Shown piece after piece: positions 9,731 through 20,647 of a stretch of DNA of 64,000 nucleotides (position 1 is its first letter; the number at the start of each line of letters is the position of its first letter). Below the pieces are notes generated by a model. The model saw only the letters and a list, made by a program, of their open reading frames with translations. It was not told the DNA's origin and did no database searches. The stretch comes from Viola odorata (Eukaryota > Streptophyta > Magnoliopsida > Malpighiales > Violaceae). The stretch is from positions 36,769,514 through 36,833,513 of the forward strand of contig OY829537.1 in assembly GCA_963691705.1 (NCBI GenBank), in the 5' to 3' direction. The translations under genes were made by a program, and so were the position numbers.

Positions 9731-11370
9731 TATTGCTACCCGATTTCTGATTTTAAATTCTTTGTCCAAACGTTTTTACATTTCTTATCATCAATTTTTC
9801 AAAAATCGTACTTCCGTTTATTTTCCTCTAACTGATGTTTATTTTTACGTTTAATATCATTTAAATTTTATTTCATACTTTTTTCGCAGTTTTATCGCTT
9901 TTCCCATTCGAATCCATATGGGTTCTGAGTAAAATTCTCGAAACTAATGGTCGAACAATTTCACTCATTAGCTACTCATTCTTTATTATTTTTCTAACTC
10001 GCGCTATCTCATTGCAATTTGTTCAATTTTTATCCTAGCATTTTTCTGTTCGAACTTTTATCGCTTGCAAGCAATTTTTTAATCGAGTTATGTAGCGAAC
10101 TTTTCGCCGCTTACTGTGTACTAATAATTTCATTTTATTTTATTCTATATTTTAGTGATTTTCGGTTCGAGTTTAAATTCATTTTCAGACAAAATTGCTC
10201 GTACCGTCAGCTTGAACTGAATAATTAAATAATAAATCAAGCCCTTCATCTCCACCATTGATCTAGTTGACTTTGAAAGTCAAACAAGATCAAGTGGATG
10301 TGGTAATTAACACGGAAGCATCCTCCTTACACAGAGACAAGAACCCGACAATCCCATCCCTTGCACTGTTACTCCCTTGCTCCTCACGAACCTCGTCACC
10401 CCTAGGCTACGAGCAGCTCGTTGCACTGCCCCTCCCTTGCTCCTCGCAGCTCGGACACGCGTCACCCCTCATCATCGCTCGATGTCACCCGGGCAACGTC
10501 ACCCTCGCCTGAACCGACATAACTCGTCTATAAATACCCCTCAAACTTCAAGTTGCAGGGGGGGATGGAGGAGCCAAGTGAAGAGCTCATGAACTCCATC
10601 CTCCCTTATTTTTCTCTCTTTATTTCATAGTTTTTTTTCTGTAATATTTTCTATTTTTTTATGTTCGCCGCCGATGATGCGCTCCGCCACAGCCACCGCC
10701 ACACGCCGCCACTACTGCCGCTGTTGCCTACTGACGACGCCGGAGCTGCTGGTCTGCTGTGCTGGTCCGTGGCTCCATAACTGCTGGTTCCTCTTGCGTT
10801 TAAAAGGGAGAGGACGAAGTGAGGGAGATGATGAATAGTGTCGATTGATCATGGGCTTGGCCCAAGCCAAGCCCAAATGGAAATAAAGGGGCTGGGCTGG
10901 TCTGATGGGCCCAGCTAGTGGACTCAATTTGGGCCTAGTCCAATTTCAGTCCATTTATTTTCATGACGATTTATTTTTCGTGCTTGTACTATTTATTTAT
11001 TTTCCGCACTTGTACTGTTTATTTATTTTCGCTCTCGTACTATTAATGTCCATATGCTACTGTTTATTTATTTTTCGTATGCTTGTATGCTTGTTTATTT
11101 TCGCCTGCTATGCATGCTTAGATAATTATTTTGCTCATCCAAATTAATTATTTTCGCTCGGGTGCAGCAATTGTCAAATATTCAATCGTTCAACGTCATC
11201 CTCTCTTCGTGCCAAAATAAACTTAATCAAAAAGGGTATAATCGCCCGTACCCTTTATCCAGTAAACGTTTCTTCCCTTTTATTTATTCACGCTTTTCTG
11301 CATATCCGCTCATATGCATAATTATTAAAATTGTTAAAATTTAATCCATTGGGCATGATCACTAAATTAG
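9731..11370 (+). mobile_element. 3' LTR of Ogre-like element E1 (right end uncertain)
   Basis: It begins TATTGCTACCCG, the counterpart of TGTTGCTACCCG in E9 and TGTTGCTACTCG in E2, so the terminal TG has become TA. A TATA box lies at 10,529. The U3 start is related to E9 but much diverged. The right end is unclear: near 11,300-11,375 the text resembles the leader at 61-120 ('GGGCAT', 'CACTAAATTAGGA'), so the LTR may already end by about 11.17 kb and be followed by leader-like sequence. Confidence 0.65.
10529..10536 (+). promoter_or_regulatory. TATA box of the E1 LTR
   Basis: TATAAATA in the context GTCTATAAATACCCC, about 800 bases into the LTR, as expected for an LTR RNA polymerase II promoter. 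E8 and E9 LTRs have the same octamer. Confidence 0.65.
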
Positions 11371-11504
11371 GACTTTCATTGCATTATGTGAGATGAGTCC
11401 GATTTCGTCTCACATCTCGTCCCAAACCCGCGTCGCACATTAGGAAAATCCAAAGAGGGTGCGACGCACGATATCAGGGACAAGGCCTAGGGTAAGCGAG
11501 AGCC

Positions 11505-12270
11505 TCTTCCTCCACTTGAGCAAGGTTGGTTGGAAAAATTGATCCAACTGGACTTCAACGTCCACACTCATAAATTGGCATGCGGGATCGACCTCCGAGA
11601 TTGTGTTGTTGGTGAGTACTTTGCCGTTTTCTTTGTTGTTCTAAGAAATACTAACGCTAACATCATCTTGTGATTGTGCAGTTCCTCTGTGTGGCTAGAA
11701 ACCTGAGTGCATAAGAAGATGGGAGAAAAGTGCTCAAAAGAAGAGGGAGAGAGAGGAAGTTGCTATTGCCGTTAATCTTGCTCAAGCGTCTTTCTCTCGA
11801 GCTCACGTCAAAAGGAAAAGGAAGAGAAGAAGCACCGTTGCCCCTACTCCTCCTTCTGGTGTGGTTATCTCTTCAGAGGTAACGGTTGACGAGGTAATCC
11901 CCGTAGGCGTTCCTTCAATCTCTCCGTCATCTCAGGTATATTCTTTAACGTTTTCCAGCGCTTTCTTTTATTTTCTGACTTTTTTTTTGATACGTTGTTT
12001 CTTTCTTGGAAACTGCTACCGCTCCCATTCCCGTTTCTTTAGGCGACAATATGGATTTGTCAAGACTCTTCCAATATCGCCAGAAGAAGACACGACATGA
12101 TCATGAGGCTGTAAGGGAATCGTAGAACCGCGGCACCGATCACGGGAAGCACGGTAGCGTTTCTCTTTCTGAAGTGCCTTTTGACGGTGGTCAAGTTTCT
12201 GAATTACTGAGAAGTACAAGTGTCGCCAAGCCCTTTCATGCTTCCCCTGGTTCTTTTGGCACTTCGCCTC
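11505..12270 (+). pseudogene. Decayed exon-intron-like gene fragment, identity unknown
   Basis: Lies between the two tail-to-tail LTRs. An open stretch (about 11,508-11,611: 'EQGWLEKLIQLDFNVHTHKL') ends at a good donor (GTGAGT at 11,612). A 70-base intron with CTAAC-type branch sequences ends GTGCAG (11,681). The next stretch (11,682-11,936) continues in phase with one TAG and is lysine/arginine-rich ('WEKSAQKKREREEVAIAVNL', then 'KRKRKRR', NLS-like). A second donor (GTATAT) and acceptor (TTCTTTAG, about 12,042) follow, then a third open stretch with one TAG, shifted by one base. I do not recognise the protein. It could be a captured host gene or a decayed transposon gene. Confidence 0.5.
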
Positions 12271-12271
12271 C

Positions 12272-14167
12272 TATCGCACCTTTTTTTTTTGTTGAAAATG
12301 AGTTTAGGTTCGGGACGGATGCTAAGCATAAATGGATGCCTCGCATAATGCAAATGAAGTCGCTAGCCTATTTTCTAAGGTTTAGGGAACCTAAGCGTCA
12401 TGGCATAAAAAAATAAAAAACTAAGGCACATGTGGTCTAAACCTAAGAACGAAGGTTCGAGGTCGTATTATGGACTCGGGAAGGTGTTAGGCACCCGAGT
12501 CACATCCTTTAAAAAAGGTTACTGGTTATAAAGTTGAGAGGTGTTACTATGTTTAATTTTTAATACGAAAAATGAATAAACCATCGAAGCATGTCAACTA
12601 ATCCCACGCATGAAAATGGGCCACTTTCCAATCATTTACAAAGTAAACAATCGTAGAGCGTCGACCGAAATCCTGTTACGAAAAATTGGGCCACTTTTTG
12701 ATTATTCAAACATTTTTCACAAGTGATTTGGGCCCTCAAAGGTGACGTTACATCTTAGCATTTTTCATCGGGATATTGTTATTTCCGATCGGGACCGAAG
12801 GACGGGGTTACCGTTTATTCGTATGCTAGAGTGGACGTTCCCCCCTTTTTATCATCGGGCCATGCATGATTAATTAATTACTATGTGATCCTATCATGGA
12901 TAAAACTAGCATAATACTGATTTTTATGAATGCATATAACCGTGTGGGATCGAAGCCACCATGCTCACATATCAATGTATATCACCTTTCATTTTCTCTT
13001 TCCCGTACAAACCTCTTCTTCTTCCCTTTCTTCTTCTTCAATGTCGCCGGCTGCCATGACCAGCGACCAAGGTGAAATCAATGCAATAAAACTCGACCAA
13101 ACCAACCCCAGTAAAACCAGTAGCACAAAAGCAATTCAAGGCAATGAAAACAACAAGAAAATTAAATGAAAACAGTGGCATTTTTAACAAGTGAAAAACA
13201 AGCTAATTAACATGCATACATGGCTATTAATTACTCAAGGCATCATGCCATTAAATTGAAGCAAGGGAAATGTAATTAGCATGAAAACTAAGCATGTGAG
13301 GAAAGTTTTAACAATTTATTCATGCATTATAAGCAAAAACGAAAATTAAAGAGCAAACTAAAGGAAAATGCTTACCTCTCTAGGAGAGTTTTGGACCAAG
13401 AAGGATGAGCAAGAAATGGAGATTAAGAGGGTGATGATGATCTTTTGGCCGAAATAGTGAGCTAGCTAGTTTGGTATGTAAAGTAAATCCCATTTTTCGG
13501 TACGAACGGGATATGTTTGGTACGAGCGAAATCGCTCGAAAATGAAAATAAATCCGAACCGAGGGAACCAAGGTGTGTAGAAAAATAAGACACGAAAACT
13601 AGCATACAGTGAAAAAATAGAAAGTTTGATTTAACACATTTATTTTCTCTTTCAAAAATGACAAAAGTTCGGACGCAAAATAAATGTCCTTACGACAAAA
13701 ATTGAACGAAACCAAACTCGATGGCATGAAAGAGAAAAATAGTACGTAATTATCAATTAAAGAAATAATGTGTTCGACCCACGGTCCGAGGAAACTTATT
13801 CGGGATTGAGAAAAGTTCGAGCGAAAAGACAGTCGAAAGTACGAAAAAAATGAGAAGGCACGAAATGATACGGAATATTAAACAAACTAGCCTAGGACCA
13901 AGAATCGACAAAAATTTGACCTAGATGAGCTATTAAACACGGTAAACATAAAAATACGTAAATGCGTTGATAAAAAACCGAAAAATACGGTTTAGTAAAA
14001 AATACGAGAAAATTACGAAAAATTCAAAAGACGTGAAATGACGTGAAATATTAAAACAAGTAGGCCATGATCAAAAATTGATTGAAATTTGACGTATTCG
14101 GGCTATTAATGCGACATGCAATAAAACGAAAAAATTTATGACGTAAGTCAAAATTCGAGTAGCAACA
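12272..14167 (-). mobile_element. 3' LTR of Ogre-like element E2, minus orientation
   Basis: On the minus strand it starts TGTTGCTACTCG (14,167) and ends GGTGCGATA (12,272), where E9 ends GGGTGCGACA; the final CA has become TA. Body and end match the E9 solo LTR in reverse: TTCTAAGGTTTAGGGAACCTA, GTCGTATTATGGACTCGGGA and AGGTGTTAGGCACCCGAGTC near 12,375-12,505, and GCCTAGGACCAAGAATCGAC near 13,890. At 1,896 bases it is shorter than E9 (2,486), so part of it is missing; I see no TATA octamer. Confidence 0.8.
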
Positions 14168-14231
14168 GTTGCCCCCTCTTTACTGTCTGATCAAAAATAC
14201 AGTGTAACTAAATTTTTTGATTAGCAGTAAA
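14168..14231 (-). other. Polypurine tract and upstream stem-loop of E2
   Basis: On the minus strand AAGAGGGGGCAAC (14,180-14,168) abuts the LTR. Directly upstream, TTTACTG (14,231-14,225) pairs with CAGTAAA (14,185-14,179) and ATCAAAAA pairs with TTTTTGAT, with an inner AGT-gta-ACT hairpin. A second GGGGCAACC lies at 14,243-14,235 beyond the stem. Layout matches E1 and E8. Confidence 0.8.
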
Positions 14232-14339
14232 CATGGTTGCCCCAAGTATTACCATATTTTGGAAATGATGAAGACTTATCTGGGAGTGGGGTGAGCTGTA
14301 AATTCTAGTCTGGGCGAGGCAAACGCTTTGCGATATGCT

Positions 14340-16420
14340 GGTATGAAAAAATGAGATTGCATATCCGTGCGAGGTTATCGCTCTCCGGATGTTGGCGTGG
14401 AAATGTGAAAGCATGTCCGTGCATGGCTATTGCTTTCCGGATGTTGACGCGAAAATGTGAATGAAGGTCCGTGCACGGCTATCGCTCTCTGGAAGTTTGT
14501 GTGGAAGTGTGAAAGCATGTCCGTGCGAGGCTACCACTTTCCGGACATTGGCGCGAAAATGTGAATGAAGGTCCGTGCGAGGCTATCGCTCTCCAAAAGT
14601 TGGCGTGGAAGTGTAAAGCATGTCCGTGTGAGGCTATCGCTCTCCGAATGTTGACGTAAAAATATGAATGAAGGTCCATGCGAGGCTATCGCTCTCTGGA
14701 AGTTAGCGTGGAAGTGTGAAAGCATGTCCGTGTGAGGCTATCGCTCTCCGGAAGTTGGCGTGGAAGTGTGAAAGCATGTCCGTGCGAGGCTATCGCTCTC
14801 CGAACATTGGCGTAAAAATGAGAATGAAGGTCCGTGCGAGTCTATCGCTCTCCTGAAGTGGACGTGTGAAAGTATGTCCGTGCGAGGTTATCGCTCTCCG
14901 GATATTGGCGCGAAAATGTGAATGAAGGTCTGTGTGAGGCTATCGCTCTCCGGAAGTGGAAGTGTGAAAGGATGTCCGTGCGAGGCTATCGCTCTCCTGA
15001 CATTGGCGCGAAAATGTGAATGAAGGTCCGTGCGAGGCTATCGCTCTCCGGATGTTGGCGTGGAAATGTGAAAGCATGGTCCGTGCGAGGCTATCGCTCT
15101 TTGGAAGTTGGCGCAAAAATGTGAATGAAGGTCCGTGCGAGGCTATCGCTCTCCGGAAGTTGGCGTGGAAGTGTGAAAGTATGTCCTGTGAGGCTATCGC
15201 TCTCCGGACATTGGCGTGAAAATGTGAATGAAGGTCCATGCGAGGCTATCGCTCTCTGAATGTTGCTGTGGAAAATGTTGTTGTAGGTTCGTGCGAGGCT
15301 ATCGCTCTCCGAACGTTATTGTGGAAAATGTTGTTGTAGGTTCGTGCGAGGCTATCGATCTCCAAATGCTGATGTGGAAAATATGAAAGCATGTCCGTGC
15401 GAGGCTATCGCTCTCCGGATGTTCGCGTGGAAATGTGAAATCACGACCGTGTGAGGCTATCGCTCTTCGGATGTTGATGTGGAAAATGTAACTAAACGAC
15501 CGTGCGAGGCTATCGCTCTCCAGACGCTGGTGCTGAAAATGTAACTACACGACCGTGCGAGGCTATCGCTCTCCGAACATTGGCGTAAAAATGTGAATGA
15601 AGGTCCGTGCGAGTCCATCGCTCTCCGGAAGTGGACGTGTGAAAGTATGTTCGTGCGAGGTTATCGCTCTCTGGATATTGGCACGAAAATGTGAATGAAG
15701 GTCTGTGCGAGGCTATCGCTCTCCGGAAGTGGAAGTGTGAAAGCATGTCCGTGCGAGGCTATCGCTCTCCGGATGTTGGTGTGGAAATGTGAAAGCATGG
15801 TCCGTGCGAGGCTATCGCTCTCTAGAAGTTGGCGCAAAAATGTGAATGAAGGTCCGTGCAAGGTTATCGCTCTCCGGAAGTTGGCGTGGAAGTGTGAAAG
15901 TATGTCCTGCGAGGCTATCGCTCTCCGGACATTGGCGTAAAAATGTGAATGAAGGTCCATGCGAGGCTATCGCTCTCCGAATGTTGCTGTGGAAAATGTT
16001 GTTGTAGGTTCGTGCGAGGCTATCGCTCTCCGAACGTTATTGTGGAAAATGTTGTTGTAGGTTCGTGCGAGGCTATCGATCTCCGAATGCTGACGTGGAA
16101 AATATGAAAGCATGTCCGTGCGAGGCTCTCGCTCTCCAGATGTTCGCGTGGAAATGTGAAATCACGATCGTGTGAGGTTATCGCTCTCTGGATGTTGGTG
16201 CTGAAAATGTAACTACACGACCGTGCGAGGCTATCGCTCTCCGGACGCTGGTGCTGAAAATGTAACTACACGACCGTGCGAGGCTATCGCTCTCCAGACG
16301 CTGGTGTTGAAAATGTAACTACACGACCGTGCGAGGTTATCGCTCTCCAGACGCTGGTGCTGAAAATGTAACTACACGACCGTGCGAGGCTATCGCTCTC
16401 CGGACGCTGGTGCCCACTAG
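14340..16420 (-). repeat. Large tandem array, unit about 50-60 bp, over 30 copies
   Basis: About 2.1 kb of units of the type 'GTCCGTGCGAGGCTATCGCTCTCCGGA' plus a variable 25-30 bases (TTGGCGTGGAAGTGTGAAAGCAT, TTGGCGCGAAAATGTGAATGAAG, CTGGTGCTGAAAATGTAACTACACGAC). Variants are arranged non-randomly: the order seen from about 14,800 to 15,420 recurs from about 15,574 to 16,140, a higher-order duplication. The apparent ORFs on both strands are repeat translations. It occupies the 3' region of E2, where E1 has unrelated arrays. Confidence 0.9.
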
Positions 16421-16789
16421 GATGTTGATGTTAACGTAAGGGAGCGTGATCAGCCGTATGAAGTTGATTTGGGGAGTGGTAACGTACTCCATTCGAATGT
16501 AGATTGGATTTGTTGATGGAAATCCATGATGAGGGAATTACAACGATTTCTTCATCGAAGCCCCAATGTGTGGCATGATTCCACTGAAGTTTATCTGTGT
16601 CCTGCAAATAGGAAGGAAGCAAACACAAGCAATAGATAGAAAAAGGAGAGCAATTGATGATGTGAGAAATATCATGTATTCCTACATTTAAACCTCGGCT
16701 TGCCCCCAAGTCTTTTGTTGGAAAAATGACCTTTTTGTTCAAGAAAAAAAATTCAAGCATTTTTTTGTGGAAAAATGTTCGTTCAAATT
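16421..16789 (-). other. E2 3' region related to E1 7.3-7.9 kb, no gene
   Basis: On the minus strand it reads AATGGAGTACGTTACCACTCC and ATCACGCTCCC-, matching the E1 array at 7,550-7,860. A CTTGGGGGCAAGCC motif lies at 16,698-16,710 (minus), the counterpart of CTGGGGGCAAAC at 7,346 in E1. The 109-codon frame here has no recognisable product. Confidence 0.55.
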
Positions 16790-17040
16790 TCGTTATATAA
16801 ATGTGATTTGATTCAAGTCTAGATAACGCTTACGTCTTGTTCAGAAAATAATGACCTCAAGAACAAGACTTTCCCATTACACTTAGCCGTAAGCAAACCT
16901 CACCGGATATTAGTGTTTGCGCTTACGCTCAGAAAATAGGGCTACGTATTTACACTCCTAAAAATGCAATAAACATAGCACAAAAATTAAATTTGCAATG
17001 TCAATCCGAGTGAAAGATGCACATGCACGGGCCTGCTAAT
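16790..17040 (-). other. Conserved non-coding block B (E2 copy)
   Basis: Reverse complement of the E1 and E8 copies: AAGACTTTCCCAT, GCCGTAAGCAAACCTCACCGG, TAGTGTTTGC, CTCCTAAAAATGCAA, TTTGCAATGTCAATCCGAGTG and GATGCACATGCACGGGCC occur in the expected reverse order. Identity is lower than between E1 and E8. Confidence 0.7.
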
Positions 17041-17220
17041 AATCGAAAGGACTTTGCGAGGGAGAAAGAAAGGAGGAATTTGTAGAAGAAAGGAAAAGTG
17101 TTGTGTTTGTTGTTTTTTGTTTTTGTGAAAGGTTTTAATGAGTTTATGCTCGACGACTGACTGCGATGAGGACAAATTGTGGTGAACGATGCTTGATGAT
17201 TTGATCGAGGTGAAAGTGAA

Positions 17221-17600
17221 GTATACAAGTTTCTTCATCTTTTGCTAGGAACGCTCTTCCTGTGATCGTCTTGATCGATTCCGATTGATGATTTTTTCAT
17301 ACTTGCTTCTACGTTCATTGACTTGGCTCTTTGAGATACCCTCTGTATACAAGTTTCTTCATCTTTTTGCTAGGAACATTCTTCTTGTGATCGTCTTGAT
17401 CGATTTTGATTGATGATTTTTTTCGTACTTGCTTCTACTTGGGTTCTTTGAGATACCCTCTTTTTGAATCGTTTTTTTTCTTTTTGTTTCTTTTGTTTCT
17501 TTTTCTCTTCTTTTTCTTTATTATTTTTTTCTTTTTCTTCCTTTCTTTTTTCTTCCCTTTTTTTTCCTTTTTTTTTAATACAAATACAAACAGCGAGTGA
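17221..17600 (-). repeat. 125-bp direct duplication followed by polypyrimidine tract
   Basis: Two copies (starting about 17,221 and 17,345) share GTATACAAGTTTCTTCATCTTT, GCTAGGAAC, TGTGATCGTCTTGATCGATT, GATTGATGATTTTTT and TTGAGATACCCTCT. A T/C-rich run follows (17,461-17,580), the counterpart of the A-rich tract in E1 seen from the other strand. The K/E-rich and F-rich ORFs are products of that run. Confidence 0.75.
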
Positions 17601-17929
17601 AGCAAGTACGGTTTCCTTTGTTTTGATTCTTTTGGGTAGTGGCCTTCGATTTTCTTCACCGCTTCTCCGGGTGTTAGCGCGGACTGTCAACCTTTGATGG
17701 TTTCCTTTTCATCCTGCTGATTCGTTGAAATGAACTTAACATGCTTTTGGCGCTTTAGTCGGCCAATTCCGTCGAGCACTTACTCATTTGTGAGGAGTTT
17801 AGAAGAAGGCTTTGAAGTGTTTGATAGAGTTGTACATGGTGTACAAGGTATGTGTTTTGAGGGCGAAAAAACTTAAAAAATGAAAAAGGTGGAAGAAGAC
17901 CAAAAGCAAAGTCCAATGTCATCTTACTG
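17601..17929. other. E2 spacer, no gene seen
   Basis: About 330 bases between the polypyrimidine tract and block A with no frame resembling a protein and no repeat. Confidence 0.5.
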
Positions 17930-18080
17930 TTATCCCATGTCTGATGGTTCATGTACCCTGGATATTATGCAAATCTAACTAGCACTTAGCTTAGCATTTA
18001 CACTCATGAAATAAATAAGGCGTGAAGGCCCAAAATACTCACAGGGATATGTTTGTGATTGCTTACGTCTAAACATGTCA
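17930..18080 (-). other. Conserved non-coding block A (E2 copy)
   Basis: Reverse complement of the E1 and E8 copies: CCCATGTCTGATGG, CATGTACCCTGGATATTATG, CAAATCTAACTAGCACTTAG, ACTCATGAAA, GGCGTGAAGGCCCAAAATAC and TGATTGCTTACGTC in reverse order. Confidence 0.75.
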
Positions 18081-18430
18081 TGGATATAAGCGTTAACAGA
18101 CCAGATCATGTATGTTTATATAATTTCTAACGAACGCACAAGTTATCCGTGAATTAAAAAAAATGATGAATATGATTGATTTATGGAATGTTCAAAAAAC
18201 GTAGGATTTTTGTTTTTTTTTAAGCCAAGCAATATGTATTTATTTTAGTCTTTTTTTGGCAAAAATTAAGAATTTTAGCAGACATGACACACACACTCTT
18301 GCAATAACATAAATTGTGGTAATTTTAAAATCGTGGAAATGTAAATTGTAAAAACATAAATTGCGGAAATGGAAATTGCGGAAACGAAAATTGCGAAAAT
18401 GTTAATGGACAACTTCCCTGAAAAATGAGC
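18081..18430. other. AT-rich spacer with short AAATTGCGGAAA repeats
   Basis: Between about 18,300 and 18,410, units like 'AAATTGCGGAAATGG' or 'AAATTGTAAAAACAT' repeat about seven times. No gene. Confidence 0.55.
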
Positions 18431-18470
18431 TTTGACATTTTTTGACACCTTCTTTTGGTCGTCACTTCAC

Positions 18471-18660
18471 TTGCTTGCCCCCAAGTTTATAAGCCTCATT
18501 GTACCTGAAATGAAGAGGGAATTAAATTGTAAATTCAAATGGACAAGACATCCCAAGATGTTTGAATTTAAAATTAACGAAAAATAGAGATATTGAAAAG
18601 AATGCGTGGGTTGTTTCCCACGAAGCGCCCTTGTTTAAAGTCGTAGGCTCGACTACTGGC
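18471..18660 (-). other. E2 intron-acceptor-like site, purine tract and hairpin
   Basis: Read on the minus strand: GTCGAGCCTACGACTTTAAA, CAAGGGCGCTT, hairpin CGTGGG-aaacaa-CCCACG (18,622-18,605), a pyrimidine-rich stretch ending CATTTCAG (about 18,515), GTACAATGAGG, then AACTTGGGGGCAAGCA. Order and spacing match E1 2,620-2,803. In both elements pol should begin here and does not. Confidence 0.65.
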
Positions 18661-19240
18661 GAAGCTTCCTTGCGATCAAGATTGGCGAAAGTGGGGGGGA
18701 AATCATCGCACTAAGTTTTGACGAAAGTGGGGGATAGCTCGCTTTTTAGGAGCCATCGTTTATCCTGAAAAAAGAAAATAATAGTGAGTATAAGTGATAA
18801 CATGGATGACATGAAATCCCTAGGCCTCCATGCTGCTTTAATCAATCTTCTGGCCACTCTTTTCACTTGATACTTTTAGGGGGAACGAAAAGGCGACACA
18901 TCTTGCATTGGCATTTTCGGTGGAGATGAGAGGAAGCTTTTATTCATTCCAACGATGTAGCATGATCTTGGATACTACCAACGGAAACCCTTGAAGCAAA
19001 CTCGTGCGAGTGGCTAGACTTTATCCTACTGGGAACTCTCCTTTCGGGATGAGCTGATGAGTCTATTCTTTATTTGAAGAGCGAGGCCATCGTGCCAAGA
19101 GGTTTTGACCATTATTTGAGCGATGAAAGTCGTGTTTTATGATGGGCATAGATGATAAAAACCCGGCTTGGAAGCACTTTGAGCAACATTCATAGTAGCT
19201 CTTTCTTGCATACTGACATTCCATCTTAGGGGATGAATTT
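18661..19240. other. E2 5' part, no gene recognised
   Basis: In E1 the equivalent position upstream of the hairpin block carries gag. Here I find no Gag motif on the minus strand in any frame. Unique sequence, origin unclear. Confidence 0.4.
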
Positions 19241-20575
19241 TAAACAAATTTATGGCCCTCCTTTAGCCATTGTCGGCCAAAACAAGAAGGGTGTGCGACT
19301 TCAACCGAGAAGAATCAACTATCTTTGCATTCTGAATTTTTTGTGAAAGATGTACCGCTCAGAAAATTCTGAAATTTTGGGGGAACAGACCTCAACCTGT
19401 TATCAATGTCTTTCGTGTTTTAGCCAAGCGGAAAATCTGAGAAAATCATTTTGATATTGGCAGAGACAAAAGATCGCGTGGCTGAGACCGAGGAGAGCAG
19501 GCATCTTTGTATTCTGAATTTGTTTGTGAGGGACGTATTGCTAGAAAAATCCCATTTTTGGTGTGGGCATACTTCAACTTGTTGCCTACGTCTTTCGTGT
19601 TTTGACCGAGCGGAAATTCTGAGCAAATCGCTTTGATATTAGTGAAGACAAAAGATTACGTGGCTAAGACCGAGAAGAGCAGTAATCTTTGACGTGATTA
19701 CGCCCACCTCTTGGCGTCATCATGCCGGTCATGAACAGTAAACACCCAACCTTCTGCTTTGGGTGACATGATTATGCCGGCCTGTGGCGTCATTACGTCA
19801 GGCGTGAACAGTGAACACCCAACCTTCTATTTTCGCGGCGTGATTATGTCGTCCTCCTAGAGTGATCACTCCATCGTCCAAATTATTTGCGAGCGATGTG
19901 CTTCCTAGAAAATTCTAAAATTTGGTATGAAAAATATTCAGCCCGTTATCAACGTCTTTTATGTTTTGGCCGAGTGGAAAATTTGAGCAAATCGTGTCAA
20001 TATTGGCCAAAACAAAAGAGCGCGCAGCTGAGACCGAGGAAACTGTCATCCTTATGTCCAAATTATTTGCAAGTGATATGCTGCCCAGAAAAATCCCATA
20101 TTTGGTATGGGAAATCTTCATGCCATTATAAACATCTTTCATGTTTTGGCCGAGTGGAAAATCTGAGAAAATCATGTCAATATTGGCCAAAACAAAAGAG
20201 CGCGCAGCTGAGACCGAGGAGAGCAGCCATCTTCACGTCTAAATTATTTTAGAGTGATGCGCTTCCCATAAAAATCCCATTTTCGGTATGGAAAATATTC
20301 AGCCCGTTATCAACGTCTTTCATGTTTTGGCCGAGGGGGAAATCTTAGCAAATCGTATCGATATTGGCAAAAACAAAAGAGCGCGCAGCTGAGACCGAGG
20401 AGAGCAACCATCTTCACGTCTAAATTATTTGTGAGAGATGTGTCACCCAGAAAAAAAACTGAAATTTGGTGTGGGCACACTTCAATCTATTATCAACATC
20501 TTTTGTGTTTTGGCCGAGAGAAAATTCCGAGCCAATTGTGTCGATATTGGCTAAACCAAAAGAGCGCGCGACTGA
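19240..20575 (+). repeat. Tandem repeat of about 180 bp, about six copies
   Basis: Units carry 'GCTGAGACCGAGGAGAGCAG-CATCTT', 'AAATTATTTG-GAG-GATGTGC', 'CAGAAAAATCCCAT-TTTGG', 'TTATCAACGTCTTTCATG' and 'TTTTGGCCGAG-GGAAAATCTGAG-AAATCG'. Copies of the first motif near 20,031, 20,207 and 20,391 give a period of about 176-184. The first two units are more diverged. Two shorter units (about 88 bp) with GGCGTCAT, GTGAACAGT-AACACCCAACC interrupt the array at about 19,690-19,850. Confidence 0.8.
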
Positions 20576-20607
20576 TCAAATGATTTTGAAGGGATTTGGA
20601 GTCGAAG

Positions 20608-20647
20608 CTAGCGGCATGCCGATAGGGGCCAGGCGGCATGCCGCTAG
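20608..20647. repeat. Perfect 14-bp inverted repeat with palindromic arms
   Basis: CTAGCGGCATGCCG (20,608-20,621) and CGGCATGCCGCTAG (20,634-20,647) are exact reverse complements around a 12-base spacer. Each arm itself contains the palindrome CGGCATGCCG. It lies between the 180-bp array and the truncated 3' side of E3. Confidence 0.85.

Noticed and set aside
14340..16420. CRISPR-like regular array
   Set aside because: Units are contiguous diverged tandem repeats without unique spacers, in a plant retroelement.
17370..17697. Lys/Glu-rich or Phe-rich ORFs
   Set aside because: By-products of a polypyrimidine tract.
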